Counted from the first letter of the stretch, positions 7,003 to 14,409 are shown. The stretch is DNA of 24,336 nt from JALCOL01 sp022649665 (GCA_030372335.1 JAUDCW010000025.1), one strand, 5' to 3'. The notes: generated by a model from the sequence alone, not told the origin. Made by a program: numbers and translations.

Positions 7003-9128
7003 TACAGATTATTCCTTGCGCCGACGACGATCACTTCTTCACGACCGCCATGCTGCATCAATTCAGTATCCATCACCATATGAAGCTGAGAAAGTTCCAA
7101 CATTCCGGTGTAGTCGACGACTTTCCCGCCGATACATAGGTAGATGTCCGGCGCCAGTTTGATGTCGCTCTTATAAACTGCCAAATCTTCCCAATAGGCA
7201 TCCACCACATTGCGGATCCCGCCAACGGTCGTTTTGGTGGCTTCCCCGTCGCCCCGCTGGATCTTGATAAAGCCTTTTTTGTCGATGATCCGCAGCTCTT
7301 GATGGTCTTTTTTCATCGTTCCAAAACAATAGAAGAAATCATTTTTGGCGACCAGATAGACTTTTTCCGCGTCTTTTGGCTCGATCTGCATCGATTTTTC
7401 GGCGATCGCTTTGGCTTCCGGTTCATCGACTTTGGCGGCCAAATCGGTCGTCTGCACTTCCGTCGACCCGGTCGCGATCGCGCGGACTTTATTGGTCTGC
7501 GAATCGAGTTCCATTTGGACTTCGATCGTCTCTGGTGCTGCACCGGATCTGGTGGCGGATTGGATCGCTTCATTGCGGATATCTTCCAGATCTTGCGGCG
7601 AAGGATTCGGAATGACCCGTTCCACAACGTCCCGCACCATGGCAAGCGCGACACCGATCGAAGAGATCACTTCCGCATGTTTGGCGATCTCGTAGCCAAG
7701 CCCCATTTTTTTCGCCGTATACGGCAAGAGTGCCGTCGCCCCTCCGCCTCCGCCGACAAGCGAGATCTGATTGCGTTCGACTTTATGTTTATCGGCCAAG
7801 AAATTGATGACTTTGATCACGATGTCAGATGCCTTTTCCATGATCTGCGTCGCGGCATCTTCGACAGTCGTCCCTAAATCGTCGGCTAGTGCCCTCATTC
7901 CTTTGTAGCAGGCTTCGTAATTCCCGAAGGCATAATCGCCTTCTTTAACGATCTTCAGCACGTTCGCGGCACACGTCACTGTCAAAGCGAACATTTTGCC
8001 ATCTTCGCCTTCGATCGCGATATAGTCGGCTGGATCATTATCGAGCGGCTGGATCCGGACGACTTTCGGATTGATGATCTCCTCCGGTTTGGAGAACGCG
8101 CAATACGGTAATTTCGCAATATGCGCCGAGCGCGGCCCGACAGCGATCACCGCTTTTTCATCGGCCCGCACCATGCTTCCGCCGGCAACCCCGGAGACGT
8201 GCACATCGAGCGAGCTGATCAGTGTTTTGTGCCCGCCGACGACTGAATAATCGATCATCGGACGACCATTTTTAATGACTCCGATGTCGGTACTTGTGCC
8301 GCCGACTTCAAAGAAGATCGCATTCGATGCTTTCAAATACATCAAAGCGCCGACGGTCGATGCAGCCGGCCCTGAGAGCATCGTCAAGACTGGGCGTTTG
8401 CGCATTTCATTGATATCCATGACTCCGCCGTCGCCCCGCATGATCATTAAAGGAACTTTGATCCCGGCTTGGCGGACACTGTTTTCGGTACTGTTTGCTG
8501 TTTCAAACATTTTCGGCAAAATCGAAGCATTGATCACAGCAGTCCGTGTCCGGCGCAAGAGCCCGTACATTTTACTGATGTCGCTCGCCTGTGAAACTTC
8601 GATATCCATCTTCTTGCCGATAGTAGCGACGACTTCTTCTTCCGTCTTGTCGTCCACACCGAACGCTTTTGAAGCAACGATCACTTCTGAGCCTTCGCCG
8701 ACCAGCTCTTCGATCGTCCGTTTAGCGACTCCTTCATCGAACTTGCGCAGCGGAATATATTTGTTGTGTGTCACGATTTTGTGCTTTCCGGCTTCATCCA
8801 GCTGAATATCTTTGATGATCGATTGCCGTTTAGCAAGGAAGCTGTTGCCCATCCCGATCACGCCCGTCACCGCAACATCGCCTTCAAGGAGCGCGTTGGT
8901 CGCTTGTGTCGTACTGTGGGCGATGAACATCACTTCGTCTGGTGAAATATCATGTTCGGTCAGACATTTTTGAAATGCTTGGATCACGCCGGCCGAAACT
9001 CCCATTTTATCATCATGCGTTGTTTTTACAGAACCGATCCCAACGATCTCGAACGTATCGTTGTCGATCGCCACGGCTTTAGTGTGCGTACCGCCAACGT
9101 CGATTCCCACGCGAATAGCTCGTTTCAT
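7002..9128 (-). CDS. HyuA-type hydantoinase/oxoprolinase family protein, lone A subunit
   Basis: An ASKHA-fold ATPase of the hydantoinase/5-oxoprolinase A-subunit family, 708 residues. Seen directly: N-terminal phosphate loop VGIDVGGTHTKAVAID (7-22), the HSTTQATNALLEG block (71-83), MRGDGGVM (230-237), the family signature LSGPAAS (251-257), FFEVGGTSTDIG (272-283) and a glycine-rich VGGGGGATALLPY (458-470), followed by a roughly 200-residue C-terminal extension. The residue before VGGTSTD is Glu274, where I expect Asp in most family members. No HyuB-type subunit is in the operon or window, although classical N-methylhydantoinases and acetophenone carboxylases need one. An excellent AAAGGAGGA precedes the ATG by 7 nt. 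It presumably couples ATP hydrolysis to ring opening or carboxylation of a lactam- or ketone-like substrate; the substrate is unknown. Confidence 0.87.
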   Translation of the reverse strand: MKRAIRVGIDVGGTHTKAVAIDNDTFEIVGIGSVKTTHDDKMGVSAGVIQAFQKCLTEHDISPDEVMFIAHSTTQATNALLEGDVAVTGVIGMGNSFLAKRQSIIKDIQLDEAGKHKIVTHNKYIPLRKFDEGVAKRTIEELVGEGSEVIVASKAFGVDDKTEEEVVATIGKKMDIEVSQASDISKMYGLLRRTRTAVINASILPKMFETANSTENSVRQAGIKVPLMIMRGDGGVMDINEMRKRPVLTMLSGPAASTVGALMYLKASNAIFFEVGGTSTDIGVIKNGRPMIDYSVVGGHKTLISSLDVHVSGVAGGSMVRADEKAVIAVGPRSAHIAKLPYCAFSKPEEIINPKVVRIQPLDNDPADYIAIEGEDGKMFALTVTCAANVLKIVKEGDYAFGNYEACYKGMRALADDLGTTVEDAATQIMEKASDIVIKVINFLADKHKVERNQISLVGGGGGATALLPYTAKKMGLGYEIAKHAEVISSIGVALAMVRDVVERVIPNPSPQDLEDIRNEAIQSATRSGAAPETIEVQMELDSQTNKVRAIATGSTEVQTTDLAAKVDEPEAKAIAEKSMQIEPKDAEKVYLVAKNDFFYCFGTMKKDHQELRIIDKKGFIKIQRGDGEATKTTVGGIRNVVDAYWEDLAVYKSDIKLAPDIYLCIGGKVVDYTGMLELSQLHMVMDTELMQHGGREEVIVVGARNNL

Positions 9129-9146
9129 ATCTATATCCTCCTTTGA

Positions 9147-10430
9147 TTATCCAAACATCATGTAACAAATCGCGACGTTGATCGCACCTGCGACCCAGCC
9201 CCACGGCACCCCGGTCAGCATGAATTCTTTGGCGCTGACTTTCGTGTAGTTGAGCGCCCAAAGGTTCCAAGACTGTGTTGGACAAGTCGACAAGTTCATG
9301 GTAATCGTCGGAATGTAGATCAAGGGGAAGAGCAGCGACACCGGGAAGATCCCCATGCCCATCAAGATCCCAACGGTCGCACTCCCGGCACCGAAGATCG
9401 TTAGCGGTCCGCGGAAAAGTCCCAGCGGGATCAAGATAGCAAATGCGATACACAAGACCAAAGTGCTCGTCGGTACAAAGTCGCCGATCACGGCTTCAAA
9501 AAATGGCGCCGCGATGCCGGACGCTTTGTTGAACATTGGCAAAATGAACAGGAAACCGAGCAAGGAAGCGACATCGACGACCCCTTCATAAAAAGTCCGG
9601 GTGATGATCCGCGTACCGGCTTTGTAGTTCGGCAGTTTTCCGCAGATCAAAAGCGCATAAAGTGCGGCCACGATAAAGGCCGGGATCGGCTGCCAGTTGA
9701 AGAAAATCGCCAAAACGACCGGAATGACCGGTGTGATCAGCGCATAAAAAGGAATATCTTTTTTCTTCGGTTCTTCTTTTGGAACCGTCGCAAGATTATA
9801 TGTTTTCTTTTTCCGCAAGCCGAAGATCAGCATCAAAATGACCATCGCTACTTGGACAGCCAGCGCGGTGAATCCAAAACGCAAATAATTCCAATCATAT
9901 TTATAAGTCGTGAAAATTCCCTGCATCTGCTTGAATAAAACGATATTGACGAACATCCCGCTCCCGACACTCATCAAGTAGCTCGTCACTGCGAGCGGCT
10001 TTGGAACGCCCAGAGACATCAAAATCGGCAGGACGATGATCCCAATGGCTACGACCGCTCCTGCACCGAATGTCGAAGTAAAGATCAAAGTCGTGACGAT
10101 GCTCAAAAGGATCGTCGTGAACAGCGGATTTTCACCGCTCAGTTCGACCGTTTTCTTGATCAAGCTTGAAGCGATCTCCGTTTCGATCAGGATCCGGCCG
10201 AACCAGCTCCCGAAAATCACGATAACGGCCGTCGCGCCCCAGCTTTCGGGGCCGCCTTGGAAAACATCCACCATCGCTTTGCTCCAAGTGAGCTCACCGC
10301 CGATAATACTGAAGAAAACCCAGACAATTGCCATAATGAAAAAGCCGATCATCAAGTTGCCGCCTTTTGCCGCGAAGCGGATCAGCAAAAAGTACGTGAT
10401 CAATAAAATAATACCAATAATGAATTCCAT
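9147..10430 (-). CDS. Ion-transporter-superfamily permease (GntP/DcuC/CitMHS-like)
   Basis: An integral membrane protein of 427 residues with about 11-12 hydrophobic segments, beginning with MEFIIGIILLITYFLLI. The repeated pattern of helices and conserved loops, such as STFGAGAVVAIGIIVLPILMS and LFRGPLTIFGAGSA, and the TCPTQSWNLWALNY segment near the C-terminus, resemble the ion transporter superfamily that carries gluconate, C4-dicarboxylates or citrate by cation symport. I cannot assign the exact subfamily or substrate. A lysine-rich cytoplasmic loop (residues about 207-224) divides the two halves. AAAGGAG precedes the ATG by about 9 nt. Its place between the hexulose-phosphate genes and hyuA indicates that it imports the operon's substrate, probably an organic or sugar acid. 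Confidence 0.82.
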   Translation of the reverse strand: MEFIIGIILLITYFLLIRFAAKGGNLMIGFFIMAIVWVFFSIIGGELTWSKAMVDVFQGGPESWGATAVIVIFGSWFGRILIETEIASSLIKKTVELSGENPLFTTILLSIVTTLIFTSTFGAGAVVAIGIIVLPILMSLGVPKPLAVTSYLMSVGSGMFVNIVLFKQMQGIFTTYKYDWNYLRFGFTALAVQVAMVILMLIFGLRKKKTYNLATVPKEEPKKKDIPFYALITPVIPVVLAIFFNWQPIPAFIVAALYALLICGKLPNYKAGTRIITRTFYEGVVDVASLLGFLFILPMFNKASGIAAPFFEAVIGDFVPTSTLVLCIAFAILIPLGLFRGPLTIFGAGSATVGILMGMGIFPVSLLFPLIYIPTITMNLSTCPTQSWNLWALNYTKVSAKEFMLTGVPWGWVAGAINVAICYMMFG

Positions 10431-10445
10431 AATCCTACTCTCCTT

Positions 10446-10988
10446 TTACTCCATATTTGAGTGCTGCTGGTTGGCTTGTTCGTTGGTGATCGCCGTCTTT
10501 TGACTGATTTTCAGACACAGATAATCGAGGGTAATGTGGAGCGTTTGATCAAAAAGCGTGCTTAAGAGCTGGATCGACTTCACCCCGGCACCGGTTTTAG
10601 TAGCCCCGGGGATAACGAGCAGCTGGTCGGCCAGTTTCGCAAGCGGCGAATTGCTGTCGCTTGTGATCCCCAATACGGTCGTCCCATTCTTCGCTGCTTT
10701 TTCTGCCAGCGCCAGCACTGTTCCGGTTTTCCCTGAACCGGAGATCGCCACCAAAATATCATCCGGACGGATCGCCGGGGTCGTCGACTCGCCGATCACA
10801 AACACAGTGCACCCGAGATGCATCAGGCGCATTGCGAACCCTTTCCCCTGCAGTCCGCTGCGTCCTTCCCCCAAGACGAAGATCCGGCGCTCGGTCGCCA
10901 ATAATTCGACTGCTTGCGTGAGCTGCTGCGGATCTTCCAACGCCAGTACTTTTTTGATTTCAGCTAAAATACTGTCCATTTCCTTCAC
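10446..10988 (-). CDS. hxlB: 6-phospho-3-hexuloisomerase-like SIS-domain protein
   Basis: A 180-residue sugar-phosphate isomerase (SIS) domain protein that closely follows the 6-phospho-3-hexuloisomerase pattern: GEGRSGLQGKGFAMRLMHLG (40-59), GESTTPAIRPDD (66-77) and AISGSGKTGTV (81-91). His57 in MRLMHLG is kept. Where characterised relatives have a GxxFEQ or GTTFEE segment, this one has STLFDQ, so the proposed catalytic Glu is Asp147. The C-terminal tail is Gln/Asn-rich. The start is GTG at 10986-10988, 7 nt after AAGGAGG and overlapping the hxlA stop (GTGA), rather than the ATG three codons later. The family interconverts 3-hexulose-6-phosphate and fructose-6-phosphate, the second step of the ribulose monophosphate pathway; the true substrate here may differ. 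Confidence 0.88.
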   Translation of the reverse strand: MKEMDSILAEIKKVLALEDPQQLTQAVELLATERRIFVLGEGRSGLQGKGFAMRLMHLGCTVFVIGESTTPAIRPDDILVAISGSGKTGTVLALAEKAAKNGTTVLGITSDSNSPLAKLADQLLVIPGATKTGAGVKSIQLLSTLFDQTLHITLDYLCLKISQKTAITNEQANQQHSNME

Positions 10989-11602
10989 TTCATGACCTCC
11001 TTAAACTTTTTTATCTCATTCGCGGGTCTTGTGCTGCTGACGATCGCACTGCCGACGATTGCGATTTCAAGCGGCGTCTTCTGCAGCTTTTTTACTTTTT
11101 CCAAATTCAAGCTGCCGGCTAACGCAAGCCGTTTGATTGCGGGATGGGTGCGGATGAACTGGTTGACTTCTTTGACGACATCGATGTCTCTGCCGCTGTC
11201 TTTTGAAAAATGCATGCCGTAGATCGCTTCTTTGAAGTGGGCGATCTTGGCGATTCTTTCCGCCGAACATTCTAAAAGATCAATCAGCATTTCCTTTTCG
11301 TATTCTTGCGTGACTTGGTAACAGATTTCCAGAGTCTCCGGCGAACTGGCCCCCATCACTGTCAAAATATCCGCGCCGGCATCAAAAAACTGGCGAAATT
11401 CATATTCGCCTTCATCGATCGTTTTGATATCCGCTAAAAGCTGACTTGTTCCGATCACTTTTTTGATTTCGCGGACTGCTTCTAACCCGTAATCTTTGAT
11501 CAAAGAAGTCCCGACTTCGACGATGTCCGCCGTGTTCAGCTTGGCCGCTAATACGACTGCATCTGCCAAGTCGACCCGGTCGATCGCTGCTTGGAGTTTC
11601 AT
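10985..11602 (-). CDS. hxlA: 3-hexulose-6-phosphate synthase / 3-keto-gulonate-6-phosphate decarboxylase-like protein
   Basis: A 205-residue TIM-barrel enzyme of the orotidine-5'-phosphate decarboxylase superfamily. It opens MKLQAAID and has EVGTSLIKDYGL (29-40), ADIKTIDEGEYE (57-68, metal- and substrate-binding Asp58, Lys60, Asp63), AGADILTVMG (75-84) and His131 in YGMHFSKDSGR. Overall it matches 3-hexulose-6-phosphate synthases (formaldehyde plus ribulose-5-phosphate to hexulose-6-phosphate, reversible) somewhat better than UlaD-type decarboxylases. The phosphate-binding loops deviate: AGSL (162-165) and IVGSAI (182-187) where AGGI and VGGAI or VGRAI are usual. The ATG overlaps the upstream kinase stop (ATGA) and follows GGAGGAG. 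Pairing with the hxlB-like gene supports a synthase/isomerase couple; an altered substrate is possible. Confidence 0.87.
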   Translation of the reverse strand: MKLQAAIDRVDLADAVVLAAKLNTADIVEVGTSLIKDYGLEAVREIKKVIGTSQLLADIKTIDEGEYEFRQFFDAGADILTVMGASSPETLEICYQVTQEYEKEMLIDLLECSAERIAKIAHFKEAIYGMHFSKDSGRDIDVVKEVNQFIRTHPAIKRLALAGSLNLEKVKKLQKTPLEIAIVGSAIVSSTRPANEIKKFKEVMK

Positions 11603-12567
11603 ATGTCTCCTCCGCTCGGATGGCTCTTGAGAAAATCTGCTAATTCAGCGCGGGTCGGTAAATTTTCGTTATCGCTGATATGGCTGACTTGGATCGCGCC
11701 GATCGCGTTCGCCCGTTCAAGCATTTCCGCTGGCGGCAGCTCTTCCAGAAGACTCGTGATCACCCCGACCGCAAACCCGTCACCGGCACCGACCGTATCG
11801 ATGACTTTTTCGACCTTGAATCCCGGTTTCGTGAGTGTTTTTGCAGCTCCGTTTTCGCGATATTTCATGATCGCACCGTGCGGGCCGCTTTTGATGATCA
11901 CCGCGCGCGCTCCCAGATCGAGATAAAAATCAGCGATCTTGTCAGGCTCGCGGCTGCCGGTCAAAATTTCGCCTTCACTGATTCCCGGCAATACATAATC
12001 GGCTGACGCGGCTACACGGTTGATGCGTTCGATCATCGTTTGTTGATCTTTCCATAGAGTCGGCCGCAGATTCGGGTCGAAGGTGATCAGTGTCTTTTGG
12101 GCCTTTGCTTTTTCAATAAGAGCTTCTATTAAAGCAAATGTCTCATCATTGAGCGCCATCAAGATCCCGGTCACGTGAAGAATATCGACATCGCTGAAAT
12201 CGATCTCCTGCGCCCGTGCCCGCTGCATATGGTAAGCCGCGGATCCTTTGCGGAAATAAACGACCTCGGGATCATGCTCAGCGTCTTTACTCTTCAGCTG
12301 AAAACCCGTCGGATAGGCCGGATTGATTCGAATCAAATTCGTGTCGATCGCTTCTTTTGTCAAGAAGTCCATGATATGTTCGGCGAAAGGATCTTTCCCC
12401 ATTTCCGTGACGTACTCGATTTCGTGTCCCAGCCGAGCGACGCCGACCGAGACATTCACCTCGGCTCCGGCAATAAAATGATCAAAACTTTTGACGTCTT
12501 TCAATTTTCCCGGTTCGCGGGCGATAAACATCGCCATCGGTTCACCGATCGTTACGACTTTTCCCAT
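11599..12567 (-). CDS. PfkB-family carbohydrate kinase, 2-keto-3-deoxygluconate-kinase-like
   Basis: A ribokinase/PfkB-fold kinase of 322 residues. The start has the GEPMAMF strand typical of 2-dehydro-3-deoxygluconate kinases, followed by AGAEVNVSVGVARLG (33-47), YFRKGSAA (104-111), FDPNLRPTLW (163-172) and the PfkB signature DTVGAGDGFAVG (257-268) with catalytic base Asp263. The FRKGSAA and FDPNLRPTLW blocks point to the KdgK branch rather than fructokinase or ribokinase. No KDPG aldolase gene is nearby, so the phosphorylated product probably goes to the HxlA-like enzyme next door and not to the classical 2-keto-3-deoxygluconate route. It overlaps the upstream isomerase gene by 26 nt and has AAGGAGG upstream of the ATG; its own stop overlaps the hxlA start by 4 nt. 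Confidence 0.9.
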   Translation of the reverse strand: MGKVVTIGEPMAMFIAREPGKLKDVKSFDHFIAGAEVNVSVGVARLGHEIEYVTEMGKDPFAEHIMDFLTKEAIDTNLIRINPAYPTGFQLKSKDAEHDPEVVYFRKGSAAYHMQRARAQEIDFSDVDILHVTGILMALNDETFALIEALIEKAKAQKTLITFDPNLRPTLWKDQQTMIERINRVAASADYVLPGISEGEILTGSREPDKIADFYLDLGARAVIIKSGPHGAIMKYRENGAAKTLTKPGFKVEKVIDTVGAGDGFAVGVITSLLEELPPAEMLERANAIGAIQVSHISDNENLPTRAELADFLKSHPSGGDI

Positions 12568-13288
12568 TTTGGATGGCCTCCTTTGCCTTTTCTGCTTCGC
12601 TGTTGACTTCTGTCAAGTGCATCGGATATTCGATGCCAACGGGCCAAGACCCTGTCAAAAAATGCCGCCAGTCGAAGATTCCTTCGTCCAATAAGGTCGT
12701 CCGCTGCTGCTCATCCACATTTTTCAAATGAAAGATCGTGATGCGTTCTTTCGTTTTCGCAAAACTTTCCGCCGCGTCTTCACCCATCACAGCCCAATTG
12801 CCGAGATCAAACGTATAGCCGACCGGCAGCGCTTGTTCTTCGATCCTCTTTAATGCGCGTAAAACCGGCTCCAGATATCCGTTTTCCGGCGTTTGATCAT
12901 TTTCGATCGTCAGTTGAAATGGAAGCGGTGCTAACTGTTCTTTTGTCACTTGTGCGATCCCGGTCAAATCGCCGATATTCGTCTTAACTGAGACCGCTTG
13001 CAAAAGTTCTGCTTCTTTTTTCCATTGCGCAAAATCCGGATTGAGGCCCCCCGCGGTAAACAGTGGTTCAGGGATCGAATAGTGGATCTCCCAGCCGTTT
13101 TGTTTACCGGTTTCCAAAATAGCTAAAAGTTCTCCTTCCCGCTTTCTCAGCTCTGGCGCAAAGAATTCTTTGCGCACTTCAACGCCTTTGATCGGCGGCC
13201 TCAGTTGAGCCAGTTTTTCAAGAAAAAGTTGCTGATCTTTGATTCCGTCTCCCAGCATTGCGATCGTATTGATAAACAGGTCCTCCAC
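12542..13288 (-). CDS. Xylose-isomerase-like TIM-barrel (AP endonuclease 2 family) protein
   Basis: A 248-residue sugar-phosphate isomerase/epimerase of the xylose-isomerase-like TIM-barrel family. Strand-end residues consistent with the divalent-metal site are visible: GVEVRKEFF near the N-terminus, LTIENDQT in the middle, YTFDLGNWAVMGED, IFHLKN and VGIEYP near the end. These are the Glu, Asp, His and Glu positions expected in this fold. A GTG at 13295-13297 overlaps the AAGGAG sequence itself, so I place the start at the next in-frame GTG (13286-13288), 8 nt after that site. It sits 15 nt after the LacI gene stop and overlaps the kinase. Such enzymes commonly perform keto-aldo isomerisation or epimerisation before phosphorylation; the substrate is unknown. 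Confidence 0.82.
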   Translation of the reverse strand: MEDLFINTIAMLGDGIKDQQLFLEKLAQLRPPIKGVEVRKEFFAPELRKREGELLAILETGKQNGWEIHYSIPEPLFTAGGLNPDFAQWKKEAELLQAVSVKTNIGDLTGIAQVTKEQLAPLPFQLTIENDQTPENGYLEPVLRALKRIEEQALPVGYTFDLGNWAVMGEDAAESFAKTKERITIFHLKNVDEQQRTTLLDEGIFDWRHFLTGSWPVGIEYPMHLTEVNSEAEKAKEAIQNGKSRNDR

Positions 13289-13303
13289 TTTCTCCACTCC
13301 TTT

Positions 13304-14296
13304 TTATAATGAATGACGCACAATGATCTCTGCCGGGATCTCGATCTTTTCAGCCGGCAGGGGATGCGTCATTTCTTCCATTAAAATCCCGGCAGCGCGC
13401 TGTCCGATCACGTACGGATTTTGGTGGATCGTCGTGATCCCGGGCTTGATCAGCTCCGCCCAAAACCAGTCATCAAATCCGCAGACACCGATGTCTTCCG
13501 GAAAACTTAAATCTTCTTTGATGATCGCTGCAACTGTCTCTGAAAATGCATTTCCGTTCGAGGCAAAAAAGGCGGTCCGTTTCGTGAGCGGATGCTTTTC
13601 GAGATATTGGATCACATCTGCGCCGTGGCCGCGCTCCTTCAGCTCAAGGACCTCGATCTCGCAATCGCTTCTTAATGTCCCGAGGCGCACACCTTCCAGA
13701 CGCTCGACCCGCGGCGACAGCTCGTTGATCGGCTCAGTCACAACAACGATCTTTTGGTACCCGTGCTGAACGATCGCCTGCGCCAAATTTTTCGAACAAG
13801 TCAGATTATCAGACTGAACAGTCGTCCACACCGGTTCATCCAAGACCCGGTCGACCAAAACAGTCGGGATCCCCGCTTCCAAAATCTGTTCATAATTGTG
13901 TGAAGCATGCGCGATCGGCTGCAAAAGCAGCCCTTCGACATTTTGATCGATCAGTTTTTGGATCGCTTTATGTTCTTCTTCAACGGAATTATTTGTATTC
14001 ATAATGATCAATTGGTATTCAGTATCTTCCAACGCATCTTGCGCAGCTTTGATCAGATAGGCGGAAAACAAATTTTCGATATCCGCGACAAGCAAACCGA
14101 TCAACCAGCTCTTGCGCGTTTTCAGCCCTTGGGCTTGTTTGCTTGGCCGATAATCCTGCTCTTCGATGATCTGTTTGATCTTGGCTTTCGTTTTGAGCGA
14201 CATATTGCCATACTTTCCATTTAAATAGCGTGAGATCGTTGTCTTAGATACGCCGGCCAAATTGGCGATTTCTTGGATCGTGACATTTTTTTTCAT
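13304..14296 (-). CDS. LacI-family transcriptional repressor (KdgR-like)
   Basis: A 330-residue LacI/GalR-type regulator. The N-terminal HTH VTIQEIANLAGVSKTTISRYLNGKY (5-29) is followed by the hinge YRPSKQAQGLKTRKSWLIGLLV and a periplasmic-binding-protein-like effector domain (about 60-330) with VDRV, GFDDWFWAELIKPGITTIHQNPY and a C-terminal IPAEIIVRHS. The TISRYLNGKYGNMS stretch resembles the Firmicute KdgR branch, which responds to keto-sugar acids; that assignment is by family resemblance. It is the first gene of the eight-gene operon and so probably autoregulated, with two operator-like sequences at its promoter. AAGGAAG precedes the ATG. Its effector is likely the pathway substrate or an intermediate. 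Confidence 0.92.
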   Translation of the reverse strand: MKKNVTIQEIANLAGVSKTTISRYLNGKYGNMSLKTKAKIKQIIEEQDYRPSKQAQGLKTRKSWLIGLLVADIENLFSAYLIKAAQDALEDTEYQLIIMNTNNSVEEEHKAIQKLIDQNVEGLLLQPIAHASHNYEQILEAGIPTVLVDRVLDEPVWTTVQSDNLTCSKNLAQAIVQHGYQKIVVVTEPINELSPRVERLEGVRLGTLRSDCEIEVLELKERGHGADVIQYLEKHPLTKRTAFFASNGNAFSETVAAIIKEDLSFPEDIGVCGFDDWFWAELIKPGITTIHQNPYVIGQRAAGILMEEMTHPLPAEKIEIPAEIIVRHSL

Positions 14297-14314
14297 AATG
14301 ATCTTCCTTTTTTC

Positions 14315-14328
14315 GTTTACCGGTTCAC
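14315..14328 (-). promoter_or_regulatory. LacI-type operator O2 over the transcription start
   Basis: GTGAACCGGTAAAC on the minus strand is an imperfect palindrome with the central CpG typical of LacI-family operators. It straddles the predicted start point (about 14326) of the operon promoter. It shares the G-GAACCG-T-A pattern with a second site at 14335-14348. Confidence 0.6.
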
Positions 14329-14332
14329 TATG

Positions 14333-14361
14333 ATTGTAAGCGGTTCCCGAATTAAAAGCAA
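14333..14361 (-). promoter_or_regulatory. Predicted promoter of the LacI/hxl/hyu operon
   Basis: Minus-strand -35 TTGCTT (14356-14361) and -10 TACAAT (14333-14338) with a 17-nt spacer, 37 nt before the LacI ATG. It is flanked and overlapped by two operator-like sequences, as expected for a tightly repressed promoter. Confidence 0.65.
14335..14348 (-). promoter_or_regulatory. LacI-type operator O1, also cre-like
   Basis: GGGAACCGCTTACA (minus strand) overlaps the -10 and lies within the spacer of the operon promoter. It shares its core with O2. Read on the plus strand, the 15-mer TTGTAAGCGGTTCCC (14334-14348) fits the CcpA cre consensus WTGNAANCGNWNNCW at 14 of 15 positions, so the site could bind the local repressor, CcpA, or both. 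Confidence 0.55.
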
Positions 14362-14409
14362 GCTGTTTTTTATTTTTAAGAGAAAAAGCAGCTTCGGACC
14401 CTGCCTATC

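Noticed and set aside
6520..7083. 187-codon plus-strand frame opposite the HExxH gene
   Set aside because: It lies wholly antisense to the HExxH gene and the hyuA end, has no ribosome binding site and gives an atypical Phe/Arg-rich protein; it mirrors codon bias of the real strand.
7299..7877. 192-codon plus-strand frame inside hyuA
   Set aside because: Antisense shadow with an implausible Arg/Asp/Phe-rich composition, while the hyuA frame has all family motifs.
8275..8805. 176-codon plus-strand frame inside hyuA
   Set aside because: Antisense to conserved HyuA motifs, no ribosome binding site, no recognisable domain.
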